Positions 16,454 through 24,314 are shown, counted from the stretch's first letter. The stretch is DNA of 48,309 bases from Paenibacillus silvae (GCF_014639235.1 NZ_BMFU01000023.1:1-48309); one strand, 5' to 3'. The notes: generated by a model not told the origin, from the letters alone. Translations and numbers: made by a program.

Positions 16454-17434
16454 TTATTTTTTTGCTGTCGGAATCAGCGTTTTTGCAATGCGAAGCAGCT
16501 CTTCATTGGAGATGTTACCTTTAGCTGTTCTCAGGGTGTAGTGATAAGCATATTTGGTTTTTGGGTCTTCATACACCCATATGAACTCGGAAGGTCCGCT
16601 GCCATAAGTTCGCTGGATGACATCCTGTCCGTTAATTTTAATCTTATGACTGGTGACTTTAATGCTATCTTGATATGAAGCCGAGACTGTACCCGTGTCC
16701 TGACTGTTCAGAATGTCCAGCGAAACTTCTTTTTTGCCGTTGGTGTAAGTCAGGGTGGTGAGCCAGAACTCGTCTGTAAAAGGAACGGGCATGAGTGCGT
16801 AGTCTTTTCCTGAAGCCTGTGCTTCCAGAAGAAGCTTGTTAGTGATGTCTGCCTTTTCCGTCTCGGAGAGCTTGTCGAGGTCCATTCCATGCTCCATATG
16901 CACGCTTGCTTTTTGGAATGTATATTTTTCTTTTCCTTTGCCAGCAATCTCTTTAGCTAGAGGTCTGCCTGGAATGTTAACCATCTTTTGCATGGTGGTA
17001 AAATTTTTAATAATATGCGAATTCGCCTTGAGGTAGAGCTCCTGGTTCGGATTGTTGGGCACGATGTAGATGATCGCTGCTTCACCTGGTTTGATCTGAT
17101 TGACCCAGATGTTATTCATGAGACTAATTCTTTTGTCGTCATCCTCGGTACGATTAGATTCTGCGTGGGTCATTGGCTGTTCTTGAAAAAGTACATCCCC
17201 GTTGTCGTTGGTCAGAGACTGGTATTTCACGGCAGCAAATCCGGTTGAGGCGGTTAACAATAAACCTAGAGTAAGTAGAAAACTGATTTTGTATTTCACA
17301 AAAAATCGCTCCTTTGGTTTTATTTTTTCTTCAAGGTGAATCTGGTTCATAATCCGGTGATACAAGGCATTACCGACGGGTTCAACTTTCTGAAAGCGAA
17401 ATTTCAGACCCTGCCCGGGATCGAAGTGCTCCAA
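16454..17434 (-). CDS. Membrane-anchored anti-sigma-like protein, paralogue 2
   Basis: This protein has 326 residues, from a TTG six bases after GGGAGGGG. A cytoplasmic N-terminus of ~45 residues contains FRFQKVEPVG and IMNQIH. One transmembrane helix follows (SFLLTLGLLLTASTGFAA), then a long extracytoplasmic domain ending in a DUF4367-like module with the EFIWVYEDPKTKYAYHY block. It is clearly homologous along its length to the 17713-18687 product. The architecture and the upstream ECF sigma gene suggest a role in sensing or restraining that sigma factor. The N-terminus lacks an obvious zinc-binding anti-sigma motif, so this is inference. Confidence 0.7.
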   Translation of the reverse strand: MEHFDPGQGLKFRFQKVEPVGNALYHRIMNQIHLEEKIKPKERFFVKYKISFLLTLGLLLTASTGFAAVKYQSLTNDNGDVLFQEQPMTHAESNRTEDDDKRISLMNNIWVNQIKPGEAAIIYIVPNNPNQELYLKANSHIIKNFTTMQKMVNIPGRPLAKEIAGKGKEKYTFQKASVHMEHGMDLDKLSETEKADITNKLLLEAQASGKDYALMPVPFTDEFWLTTLTYTNGKKEVSLDILNSQDTGTVSASYQDSIKVTSHKIKINGQDVIQRTYGSGPSEFIWVYEDPKTKYAYHYTLRTAKGNISNEELLRIAKTLIPTAKK

Positions 17435-17439
17435 TCATT

Positions 17440-17478
17440 CCCCTCCCTTCTTACACTGGATATAACGGAAGGGAGGGG
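17440..17478. promoter_or_regulatory. Perfect 11-bp inverted repeat covering a ribosome binding site
   Basis: CCCCTCCCTTC (17440-17450) and GAAGGGAGGGG (17468-17478) are exact complements across 17 bases. On the minus strand the second arm is the Shine-Dalgarno sequence of the 17434 TTG start, so the mRNA hairpin would hide it. No T tract follows, so it is not a typical terminator. Confidence 0.6.
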
Positions 17479-17640
17479 TTATAGTGTGACAAACGGTTAA
17501 ATAAATTATGTAATTTATAGCTTTTATTTCAATTCGTTGGCGTGTTAGCTATGGGTTGTTTCCGATGAGAAGTATGCGCAAGAATATTTACTATACTGCT
17601 GCAGAGATAGAGATAGAGGTAGGAATATATGATCAAAATA

Positions 17641-17692
17641 AAAAAGGCTTATCTTGCTTCATTCTGTTGAAGTGGATAAGCCTTTATTTTTT
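17641..17692. terminator. Bidirectional terminator after the 17713 gene
   Basis: AAAAAGGCTTATC pairs with GATAAGCCTTTATTTTTT, with an inner CTTCA/TGAAG stem. It resembles the terminator at 16386-16426 (GCTTATC...GAAGTGGATAAGC), supporting duplication of gene plus terminator. Confidence 0.85.
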
Positions 17693-17712
17693 CCTATTGG
17701 CATCCGGAAAAT

Positions 17713-18687
17713 TTAACGATCAGATGCTGGAATCAGAGTCTCCGCAATGTGGATTAACTCTTCCAGTGGAACCACACCTTCTCGAACACCAAGCGTGTAG
17801 TGGTATGCGTACTTGGTTTTCGGCTCCTGATAAACCCACATTAGTTCTGTGACATCACCGCCGTATGTTCGCGCGATCACATCTTGTCCGTGAATTTTAA
17901 TTTTGCGACTGGTGGTGTTGAGATCCTCATCATATGAAGCGATCAGTGGTTCCTTATCCTTGTTATTCATAATACTTAGCGAGATTTCATTCTGTCCGCT
18001 AACGTAGGTCATGGAAGAGAGCCAGAATTGATCGGTTACAGGCACAGGCATTAGCGCATGATCCTGGCCTGAGGTTTGAGCTTGAAGGCGCAGCTCTTGA
18101 ACCAAGGCTTCTTTTTTCTCATCCGAAAGCTCATATACATCCTGCTTGTACTCCATGCTTACACTTGCTTTCTGAAAAGTATATGTACGTGAAGCACCTG
18201 ATAGCTTTTGAGATAGCGGTATGCCAGGAACATGAACCATGTGGCTTAATTGCTCAAAATTTTCAACTCTAAGCGGGTTAGAGCGAATATCGAACTGATG
18301 ATGTGGGTTATTCGGAACGACATAGATCAATGCGGCTTCACCCGGTTTAATCTCATTCATCCAGATTTCATTCATACGTCCCAATCGCAGCTGTTCTTCT
18401 TGAGATAGTTGGTGCACAGGATCAGCAGTGAGTGGTTTTTCTTCCAAAAGAACATCGCCTTTATCGTTGAATAACGACTGATAATTCATTGCCGCAAATC
18501 CGGTGGATGCTGTCAGCAACAAGCCTGCGATCAGCAGAACCCCGACACGATGTTTGACGATGAATCGCTCTTTCGGTGCGGATTCTTTGTGAATCAGGCT
18601 CATGATCCGATCTTGCAGGTCAGTGCCTGAAGGTTCAACTTTTTGAAATAGTCGTTTCAGCTCGTGTTCGGGATCGTTGTGCTTCAT
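17713..18687 (-). CDS. Membrane-anchored anti-sigma-like protein, paralogue 1
   Basis: The chosen start is the ATG at 18685-18687 (MKHNDPEHELKRLFQ), just after an AGGAGG; upstream in-frame starts lie deep inside the sigma gene. The product has 324 residues: a short cytoplasmic head, one transmembrane helix (VGVLLIAGLLLTASTGFAA) and an extracytoplasmic region ending in ELMWVYQEPKTKYAYHY. It is the same DUF4367-like family as its neighbour. Its start overlaps the end of the ECF sigma gene by 53 bases, the usual arrangement for a sigma factor and its membrane-bound regulator. It is probably the direct partner of that sigma factor. Confidence 0.75.
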   Translation of the reverse strand: MKHNDPEHELKRLFQKVEPSGTDLQDRIMSLIHKESAPKERFIVKHRVGVLLIAGLLLTASTGFAAMNYQSLFNDKGDVLLEEKPLTADPVHQLSQEEQLRLGRMNEIWMNEIKPGEAALIYVVPNNPHHQFDIRSNPLRVENFEQLSHMVHVPGIPLSQKLSGASRTYTFQKASVSMEYKQDVYELSDEKKEALVQELRLQAQTSGQDHALMPVPVTDQFWLSSMTYVSGQNEISLSIMNNKDKEPLIASYDEDLNTTSRKIKIHGQDVIARTYGGDVTELMWVYQEPKTKYAYHYTLGVREGVVPLEELIHIAETLIPASDR

Positions 18688-19234
18688 TTGGCTTTTCCTC
18701 CTCTTGGCTGACGTAGTTCTTTCTGAATTTGGCAGCAGCACGTTGAAATTTTTTGCGTAAATTAGCGGTATTCTGATTCAGTACGAGACTGATATCGCTG
18801 TAGCTTTTGTCCTCGACACAGCGCAGGATTAGTAAGCTTCGTTCTTCTGCGGACAGTGCAGCAAGTGCGTGTAAAACGGCAGGGTTATAATATTTGTGAT
18901 CGATCGCTTGATCCACGTGATTGTTCTCCCGGTCATTTTTGTACAGAAAAGGCAGTAGCCTTGTGACCTTGCGCTTGCGAAGCATATCAATGGAATGGTT
19001 ATAGGCAATGCGGTACAGCCACGCTTCGAAAGGTCGATCCGGTTGATAGGTATGCAGTCCGCGATAAGCCTTCAGGAATACCTCCTGGCTGCAGTCCTCT
19101 GCTTCGCCGTAATCCCCCAGCATGTGGTAGCAGTAGTTAAAGATGAATTTTTCACAGCGAATGACGATCAAGGCATACTTATCTTTTTCTCCTTGCATCA
19201 CATCCTTGATGATCTGCTGAATTGGTTCTTCCAA
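18635..19234 (-). CDS. ECF-type RNA polymerase sigma factor
   Basis: The chosen start is the TTG at 19232-19234, seven bases after AGGGGGG; an ATG 12 bases upstream overlaps that site. The 199-residue product has sigma region 2 (CYHMLGDYGEAEDCSQEVFLKAY, FEAWLYRIAYN) and region 4 (LSAEERSLLILRCVEDKSYSDIS, NQNTANLRKKFQRA). It lacks regions 1 and 3, as in ECF factors. It would direct RNA polymerase to stress promoters when released by its membrane partner. A promoter resembling ECF sites precedes it, suggesting autoregulation. Confidence 0.9.
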   Translation of the reverse strand: MEEPIQQIIKDVMQGEKDKYALIVIRCEKFIFNYCYHMLGDYGEAEDCSQEVFLKAYRGLHTYQPDRPFEAWLYRIAYNHSIDMLRKRKVTRLLPFLYKNDRENNHVDQAIDHKYYNPAVLHALAALSAEERSLLILRCVEDKSYSDISLVLNQNTANLRKKFQRAAAKFRKNYVSQEEEKPNEAQRSRTRAETTISKS

Positions 19235-19278
19235 GTGATTCCCCCCTAACATATAGTATGACGGTATGAGAGATACAA

Positions 19279-19310
19279 AATGTGACAGGGGGACAGTTTT
19301 CAGCATAAAT
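19279..19310 (-). promoter_or_regulatory. ECF-like promoter upstream of the sigma gene
   Basis: On the minus strand, TGAAAAC is followed after about 19 bases by GTATC, close to the GAAAC ... CGTAT pattern of autoregulated ECF promoters. The spacing is slightly long. Confidence 0.35.
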
Positions 19311-19444
19311 TTATTTCTTTTGTTACAATATTGCTTCTATTCTTTGCTTGTTTGATACCAATTTGAAACAAATAGCCATGCTACTCCAAGTTATAATTCC
19401 TTTAATTGGAAGATTACCCACTGATGAGCGTAAAAATAATTTAA

Positions 19445-19472
19445 AAAGCCGGGAGAGAGTTCTCCCAGCTTT
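19445..19472 (-). terminator. Terminator of the amidase gene
   Basis: On the minus strand, AAAGC and GGGAGA pair with TCTCCC and GCTTTTT around a 4-base loop with one mismatch. It lies directly after the amidase stop. Confidence 0.75.
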
Positions 19473-19475
19473 CGT

Positions 19476-20060
19476 TTATCCAAAATAATTTTTCAAACCG
19501 TTAAGAACGCCTGTAGCAAAATCAAGTGATGCTTCATACATCGGATAATCCAGATTGCTTAACGCGGTTGGGTTAGTAATGTACTCCACTTCGATCAGTG
19601 CTCTAGGATACGTTGCACTTGATGGGTATCGTAGTACACCGAGAGATCCAACAGCAGCTTGTGTGTCATCTAACACACCTCGGTCATTTGTACCTAGGGC
19701 AGCAACAACAGCTGTCTGAAGAGTTTGTGCAAAGTTCTTGTCTCCCGAGCGAGTCTTGGCATAGTAGGTTTCCGTACCGCTTGCTGTTGTACTGCCTCCA
19801 TTCCAATGGATACTGATAACGGCATCTACTTTTTCATTTTGTCCTTTTTGCCAGCGATCATTAACGCCTACACTTGTATCAGAAGTTCTTGTCATCACGA
19901 CGTTTACACCTGCATTGGTTAGATATGACTTGACGGAGTTAGCAAAAGTAAATGCCAGATTTTTCTCGTATACCGTGCTTCCATTTAATTTACCACTTGC
20001 TCCATTGTCTGTACCACCGTGACCTGGGTCAATCAGTATCTTTTTCCCTTTCAATGCCAT
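19476..20060 (-). CDS. N-acetylmuramoyl-L-alanine amidase (Amidase_3 type), leaderless
   Basis: This 194-residue product consists only of a zinc amidase catalytic domain. Zinc ligands are visible as DPGHGG (H14), YEKN (E32) and SIHWNG (H85), and the catalytic glutamate as ALIEVEY (E157). It cleaves the bond between N-acetylmuramic acid and the stem-peptide L-alanine in peptidoglycan. There is no signal peptide and no cell-wall-binding repeat, which fits a phage-type endolysin or a mother-cell amidase such as CwlC used in sporangial lysis. It would need a holin or cell lysis to reach the wall. It is divergent from a lipoprotein gene. Confidence 0.9.
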   Translation of the reverse strand: MALKGKKILIDPGHGGTDNGASGKLNGSTVYEKNLAFTFANSVKSYLTNAGVNVVMTRTSDTSVGVNDRWQKGQNEKVDAVISIHWNGGSTTASGTETYYAKTRSGDKNFAQTLQTAVVAALGTNDRGVLDDTQAAVGSLGVLRYPSSATYPRALIEVEYITNPTALSNLDYPMYEASLDFATGVLNGLKNYFG

Positions 20061-20154
20061 CCTTAATCACCTCTATGAATTATTTTGATTGGCGCCAATC
20101 TATTTCATAAAGCGTAATGAATTTAACTTTAAACAACCTACAAGGAGAATTTTG

Positions 20155-20553
20155 ATGAAAAAAAAATGGTTTTTTCTGTTTTTCATATTATTACTGACTC
20201 TCTTTGCTTGCTCTTCTGCTAAAAAGGCTGAATTAACTCTATCCTCACCGATAGAAGGGGCTAAACTTGAAACAACCACACTTCGTATTGCTGGCAGCAT
20301 TTCAGATCAAAATGTTTCATATTTCTTTTATCAGATTGAAGATGGGCATTCTTTTATTGGCAGCGGTAAGATTACAATAAATGATGGGGAATTTGATGAG
20401 ATGGTAGAATTTAATACTCCATCGAATGGCGGTGGAATGGTAAACTTTTATCTCGATGAAGATGGTGATGGTAATTTTGATGAGGAGAAGGACACACAGA
20501 AGGTTCTTCTTTCAATCCCGGTTACTTATGATGAATCCATCGTAAAGAGATGA
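20155..20553 (+). CDS. Lipoprotein with acidic calcium-loop-like segment
   Basis: The chosen start is ATG 20155 after AAGGAG; an upstream TTG frame start adds a non-signal leader. The 132-residue product has a lipoprotein signal peptide with lipobox LFAC (Cys19). The mature part looks like an immunoglobulin-like beta domain (SSPIEGAKLETTTLRIAGS) and contains DEDGDGNFDEEKD, an EF-hand or dockerin-like acidic loop. It is predicted to sit on the outer face of the membrane. I recognise no exact family. A terminator follows. Confidence 0.7.
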   Translation: MKKKWFFLFFILLLTLFACSSAKKAELTLSSPIEGAKLETTTLRIAGSISDQNVSYFFYQIEDGHSFIGSGKITINDGEFDEMVEFNTPSNGGGMVNFYLDEDGDGNFDEEKDTQKVLLSIPVTYDESIVKR

Positions 20554-20576
20554 GGTATTCATAAGGATAATATTTA

Positions 20577-20608
20577 GACATTAGCCTAATCGGCTGATGT
20601 CTTTTTTT
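20577..20608 (+). terminator. Terminator after the lipoprotein gene
   Basis: GACATTAGCC pairs with GGCTGATGTC across a 5-base loop and is followed by seven T. Confidence 0.9.
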
Positions 20609-20655
20609 ATAATGCTGATCAAGAGAAAACTGCATTGAAGCTGATTTAGATTATT

Positions 20656-20685
20656 TTGTTCATTATGGAAAAAATGTAGTATAAT
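20656..20685 (+). promoter_or_regulatory. Promoter of the SigO/YvrJ/RsoA-like operon
   Basis: TTGTTC (20656-20661) and TATAAT (20680-20685) are separated by 18 bases. The -10 ends one base before the LexA-type palindrome, placing the expected start of transcription inside it. Confidence 0.6.
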
Positions 20686-20686
20686 A

Positions 20687-20706
20687 ATAGGAACGTTTGT
20701 TCCTAT
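20687..20706. promoter_or_regulatory. LexA-type SOS box
   Basis: ATAGGAACGTTTGTTCCTAT is an 8-bp perfect inverted repeat around GTTT. Its core GAAC-N4-GTTC matches the Firmicute LexA (DinR) operator. It covers the presumed transcription start, an ideal position for repression. Confidence 0.65.
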
Positions 20707-20772
20707 ATGGTTGTTTTTATCATTGTTTAAGACGCTTTGATATGTATTAAGACTTAAAGGAGGGAATTCTGG

Positions 20773-21396
20773 ATGAGCACTTTAGATAGCAAGCATGATT
20801 GCACTACGCATACAGTCAGTTCACGGTTTAAGGAGTACAAACGCGAGAATCCTGAGTTATTTTGCAATCGGATAGTCTTGAATTTTTTTGAGCAGGAGAG
20901 GCACCAACGATTATTGTTAGATTTTATAGGAGGGGAGGTTGGAAAAGAAGAGGAGTTAAATGAGTCCTTCCGCAAGTATTTCTTTCAAATTCGGTTTGTC
21001 ACGTATGTCTCATCTTCGCTAAAATTTATGAGTATTGATCAAATGCGGCGTAATCAACGTTATGCAACTCGAAATGTACTGATCTATGACAGACCATCCT
21101 CCGAGGATTCGAATGTATGCATCGGTGAGACGATTAGTACCTATCAAACTGCCTTGCATACGTCGCAGAGGGATGAGCGGTCTTCGCATTTTCAGGATGG
21201 TTTTGCAGACGAGCATGTCGAGTTGGCATATGAGAGTTTGACAAATAAACAGAAGCATGTAACAACGCTATATTATGGACAGGGGTATCATGACCATGAA
21301 ATTGCCAGTAGACTTCAGGTTAGTCAGCAGGCCGTAGTGAAGACAAGACATGCAGCCTTGAAAAAAATGAAAAATTTACTGGAAAAAGAGGGGTAG
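20773..21396 (+). CDS. SigO (YvrI)-like sigma factor subunit
   Basis: This protein has 207 residues, from an ATG after AAAGGAGGG. The C-terminus is a sigma region 4 helix-turn-helix (LTNKQKHVTTLYYGQGYHDHEIASRLQVSQQAVVKTR) that would contact the -35 element. The N-terminal half is helical but lacks a recognisable region 2, unlike complete sigma factors. With the 84-residue gene two steps downstream it resembles the SigO/RsoA split sigma factor of Bacillus subtilis. The UviA/BotR/TcdR group is an alternative. A LexA-type operator in the promoter suggests induction by DNA damage. Confidence 0.75.
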   Translation: MSTLDSKHDCTTHTVSSRFKEYKRENPELFCNRIVLNFFEQERHQRLLLDFIGGEVGKEEELNESFRKYFFQIRFVTYVSSSLKFMSIDQMRRNQRYATRNVLIYDRPSSEDSNVCIGETISTYQTALHTSQRDERSSHFQDGFADEHVELAYESLTNKQKHVTTLYYGQGYHDHEIASRLQVSQQAVVKTRHAALKKMKNLLEKEG

Positions 21397-21399
21397 AGC

Positions 21400-21579
21400 A
21401 TGGAGAATAGCGTAATTGCGACTTTCATAACAGGAATCAGTCAGGTTGGCTTCCCTATCATGATTACATTTTATTTATTTACCCGATTTGAGAAAAAGCT
21501 GGATCAGCTGTCAGTAAACATCAGCTCTCTGATCGAGGTAATCAAAGCGGTGATTAAAGATGAATCCAAACAAGGTTGA
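21400..21579 (+). CDS. YvrJ-like small membrane protein
   Basis: This 59-residue frame starts four bases after the sigma gene stop and overlaps the next gene by 20 bases. It has one N-terminal hydrophobic helix (ITGISQVGFPIMITFYLFT) and then an amphipathic charged tail (RFEKKLDQLSVNISSLIEVI). The VGFP...FEKKLD pattern is that of the YvrJ family, found beside sigO-rsoA in Bacillus. The topology also resembles UviB/BhlA holin-like peptides. Its role is not established; position implies function with, or control by, the split sigma factor. Confidence 0.7.
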   Translation: MENSVIATFITGISQVGFPIMITFYLFTRFEKKLDQLSVNISSLIEVIKAVIKDESKQG

Positions 21580-21814
21580 ATTCTATGATGCAGTGCAGAG
21601 GGCACAGAATGGAGATCGGGAAAGTATGTTTCAACTCATTAATGCTTTTCAGCCTATCATTCAACAAATGAGACATCAGGTCAGACCTCAAGACCGTGAT
21701 GATTTGTCACAAACCATTGTTGAAGGATTGATCATTAAAATCATGAATTATAAGTTGGAGCATGTGCCTACATACTCGGAATTCTGCGACCAACTGCTGT
21801 TTAAAGCGGAATGA
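21560..21814 (+). CDS. RsoA-like co-sigma subunit (region 2-like)
   Basis: This protein has 84 residues, from an ATG inside the end of the YvrJ-like frame. The helices FYDAVQRAQNGDRESMFQLI and DLSQTIVEGLIIKIMNY resemble sigma region 2.1-2.2, including the DL-Q pattern that contacts the core enzyme clamp. There is no region 4. Its size is like that of B. subtilis RsoA. It would pair with the region-4 protein to make a functional holoenzyme. A long hairpin ends the operon just downstream. Confidence 0.7.
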   Translation: MNPNKVEFYDAVQRAQNGDRESMFQLINAFQPIIQQMRHQVRPQDRDDLSQTIVEGLIIKIMNYKLEHVPTYSEFCDQLLFKAE

Positions 21815-21849
21815 AAGACACATACTGTAAATTAAATTTTGTTAACGTA

Positions 21850-21915
21850 CAACCCTGTTCATATTCAAGGCGATAATAAGCCAAGAGGGGAATATGAATA
21901 GGGTTGTTGTTTTGA
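21850..21915 (+). terminator. Long-stem terminator of the split sigma operon
   Basis: CAACCCTGTTCATATTC pairs over 17 positions with GAATATGAATAGGGTTG around a 23-base loop, followed by a T-rich tail. Confidence 0.8.
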
Positions 21916-21990
21916 ATAGATCAGCATCATATTTTCTTTTCTATGTTAAACTTTGCTAAAGGAGCTTAAACAAGAAGGGATGAGATTCCT

Positions 21991-22479
21991 ATGAAAAAAA
22001 TGATGATGTTCATCGCTGCACTATGCGTTGTATCTGTGGCCGGCGCACTGTATGCTTCAGCTGCCAAAGTCAGCGCAGCCGCGTCTACGCCAGAATACAG
22101 CTTAACTGTCAATGGAAGAGTGGTAGAAGCTAAACGTGCAGAGCAGATGGCTTATGAACAAAAAGGAACAGTGATGGTGCCTTTGAGAGCTGCGGCGGAA
22201 GCCCTTGGCTATAAAGTTAGCTGGCTTGCAGAGGAAAAAGCTGTGAAGGTGGATGAGAGTATACAGTCTGCAATGGTGAAGGAAGGCAGTACAGAGGCAA
22301 AATTTACGGGCAAGCTGAAGATTATTAATCTGACCCAGAATGTGCAGTTGCCTGCAGCTGTTCAGTCCATAAAGGGTGTGATGTATGTACCCGTGACATT
22401 TTTTGAGCCTTTCTTTAACGAGATCATCGTCAAGGAAGGCAGCGTCTCCATCTCGGCACAATCGGCAACAATCCACTAA
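21991..22479 (+). CDS. Secreted protein with copper amine oxidase N-terminal-like domain
   Basis: This protein has 162 residues with a typical signal peptide of about 30 residues (MKKMMMFIAALCVVSVAG...ASAAKVSAAA). The mature part holds the stalk domain common in Paenibacillus surface proteins: SLTVNGRVVEAKRAE, GTVMVPLRAAAEALGYKVSW and GVMYVPVTFFEPFF. The N-terminal-type domain alone has no oxidase activity and no copper ligands; it is an extracellular structural or binding module. It forms a monocistronic unit with a terminator. Confidence 0.85.
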   Translation: MKKMMMFIAALCVVSVAGALYASAAKVSAAASTPEYSLTVNGRVVEAKRAEQMAYEQKGTVMVPLRAAAEALGYKVSWLAEEKAVKVDESIQSAMVKEGSTEAKFTGKLKIINLTQNVQLPAAVQSIKGVMYVPVTFFEPFFNEIIVKEGSVSISAQSATIH

Positions 22480-22519
22480 TTCTACATACGGTCATAGTTG
22501 CTGTGCATCATAAGTCTTG

Positions 22520-22567
22520 AACCTTTAACAAACTGCTTCACATGGAGCGATTCTTAAAGGTTTTTTA
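22520..22567 (+). terminator. Terminator after the stalk-domain protein
   Basis: AACCTTTAA pairs with TTAAAGGTT and is followed by a T run. From here to 22907 there is no convincing gene; the 61-codon frame at 22542 has no ribosome site. Confidence 0.7.
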
Positions 22568-22861
22568 TTTTGCAGAACCGTCATCAGGAAGCGCCATAGT
22601 AAGAAGAACTTTCTTATCGGCATGTATAGTCCCACATCAATTTAATAAAAATAAGATAGAAATGATATCGTCGCTCCGCCTCTCTCTGTTCTCTTCTAGC
22701 ATGTGTGTTACGCATCGGATGACCTAACCCTCCGCATTTTTTCGAATTGGACACATGTTTCAAAAAACGCTTCCAAAATTTCAATTCTGCCCTACCTTTT
22801 CGGCTCAGAAGCTGAGATAATGGGGATGGCTAATCCGATGAAGGATTTTAGACGACATAAG

Positions 22862-22875
22862 GGATAGCGGTTACA
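22862..22875 (+). promoter_or_regulatory. Catabolite-responsive element candidate before galK
   Basis: GGATAGCGGTTACA matches the cre consensus TGWNANCGNTNWCA at all but the first position. It lies 32 bases before the galactokinase start, where CcpA could repress by roadblock. Confidence 0.35.
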
Positions 22876-22907
22876 TGCCGCTTGCATATGAAATGGGAGG
22901 AATAGAG

Positions 22908-24203
22908 ATGACCACACAAGTAACACAGCTTATTCAATCAACACAGGGACAGGCCTTGCTTGCGCAAATGTACGGACCACAGCATGTAGAGGAGCAGGGT
23001 GCCCGTTATGTGAAGCTGGATGCTTCATTCCGTGAACACTTTGGTGAGCAGGATAACATGCATCTGTTCAGTTCTCCGGGACGCAGCGAGATCGGCGGCA
23101 ATCATACGGATCATAACCATGGCAAAGTGCTCGCGGGAAGCATTACACTGGACACGATTGCAGTATCGGTGCCAACAGGCGACAATGTAATTACGTTCTA
23201 CTCCGAGGGATACGACAAAAAGTATGTGATCAACCTTGCTGACCTGAAGCCTAACGCGGAGGATGACGGTACAACCGGATTGATCCGTGGTATGGCGGCA
23301 GGCTTTGTGGAATTGGGCTACAGCATTGGCGGCTTCAAAGCGGACATTTCCAGTAACGTATTCGCGGCTTCCGGTGTAAGTTCTTCTGCGTCCTTCGAAA
23401 TGCTGATCTGCACCATCCTGAACCATTTCTACAATGATGGCAAGCTGGATGTGGTGACACTGGCAAAAATCGGACAGTATGCTGAAAATCATTACTGGAA
23501 CAAGCCGTCCGGCCTTCTGGATCAGATGGCTTGCGCATATGGCGGCCTGATCTCGATTGATTTTGCCAATCCGGCTGAACCTGTGATTGAACCTGTGGAA
23601 TGGAATTTCCAGGAGAACGGATATTCCCTGGTCATCGTGAATACAGGCGGCAACCACGCCGACCTGACGGAAGATTATGCTGCTGTTCCTAACGAGATGA
23701 AGGCTGTCGCGAAGGCACTTGGCGCTGAGTACGTGCGTGAAATTTCGGAAGAGGACATCTATGCGAAGCTGCCTGCGATCCGTGAAGCGGCTGGAGATCG
23801 TGCGGTATTGCGTGCGCTGCATTTCCTGGCTGAGAATAAACGGGTGGATGGACAAGTGGCGGCTTTGCGTGAAGGTCGTTTTACGGACTTCTTGTCACTG
23901 ATCACTGCATCGGGGAACTCGTCATGGAAATGGCTGCAAAACGTGTATCAAAGCGGCGCGACTCGTGCACAGGAAATCTCAGTGGCGCTTGCGCTGACCG
24001 AGAACTATTTGAGCAATCTGGGAGACGGCGCATGCCGAGTGCATGGCGGTGGATTCGCAGGCGTTATTCTGGCGATTGTTCCTAATGCCAAAGCAGAGGA
24101 GTATATGAACTGGATGCGCGGCATGCTGGATACACCAGTGATCGTGGTTAACGTGCGTCAGCACGGTTCCATCTGCTTGAATGCGGAACTAAATCAGGCT
24201 TAA
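22908..24203 (+). CDS. galK: Galactokinase (GHMP kinase family)
   Basis: The chosen start is ATG 22908, five bases after GGGAGGAA; the upstream ATG at 22875 has no ribosome site. The 431-residue product has the galactokinase signature in the form GRSEIGGNHTDHNHGKVL, the GHMP phosphate-binding loop ASGVSSSASFEML and a C-terminal HGGGFAGVILAIV glycine-rich block. It phosphorylates galactose with ATP in the first step of the Leloir pathway. The signature differs from the classical GRVNLIGEHTDYN form but fits the longer Firmicute group. No galE or galT is adjacent, so the rest of the pathway is elsewhere. Confidence 0.85.
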   Translation: MTTQVTQLIQSTQGQALLAQMYGPQHVEEQGARYVKLDASFREHFGEQDNMHLFSSPGRSEIGGNHTDHNHGKVLAGSITLDTIAVSVPTGDNVITFYSEGYDKKYVINLADLKPNAEDDGTTGLIRGMAAGFVELGYSIGGFKADISSNVFAASGVSSSASFEMLICTILNHFYNDGKLDVVTLAKIGQYAENHYWNKPSGLLDQMACAYGGLISIDFANPAEPVIEPVEWNFQENGYSLVIVNTGGNHADLTEDYAAVPNEMKAVAKALGAEYVREISEEDIYAKLPAIREAAGDRAVLRALHFLAENKRVDGQVAALREGRFTDFLSLITASGNSSWKWLQNVYQSGATRAQEISVALALTENYLSNLGDGACRVHGGGFAGVILAIVPNAKAEEYMNWMRGMLDTPVIVVNVRQHGSICLNAELNQA

Positions 24204-24233
24204 TCATAGTCATACGTAGACTATAATTTAACG

Positions 24234-24279
24234 AAAAGCGGGCTCAAGTGGGAAGTATCCCACGGAGCCCGCTTTTTTT
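24234..24279. terminator. Bidirectional terminator between galK and the MFS gene
   Basis: AAAAGCGGGCTC pairs with GAGCCCGCTTTTTTT, with an inner GTGGG/CCCAC stem. It serves the two convergent genes. Confidence 0.9.
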
Positions 24280-24314
24280 CTTAGTTCTATTTGGAGTGTG
24301 AAGAATGAGCTACA

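Noticed and set aside
19476..21814. Prophage
   Set aside because: Only an amidase and a sigma-type operon are present. There are no integrase, head, tail or terminase genes and no attachment repeats.
22542..22727. 61-codon frame between the stalk-domain gene and galK
   Set aside because: It begins inside a terminator hairpin and lacks a ribosome site and coding character.
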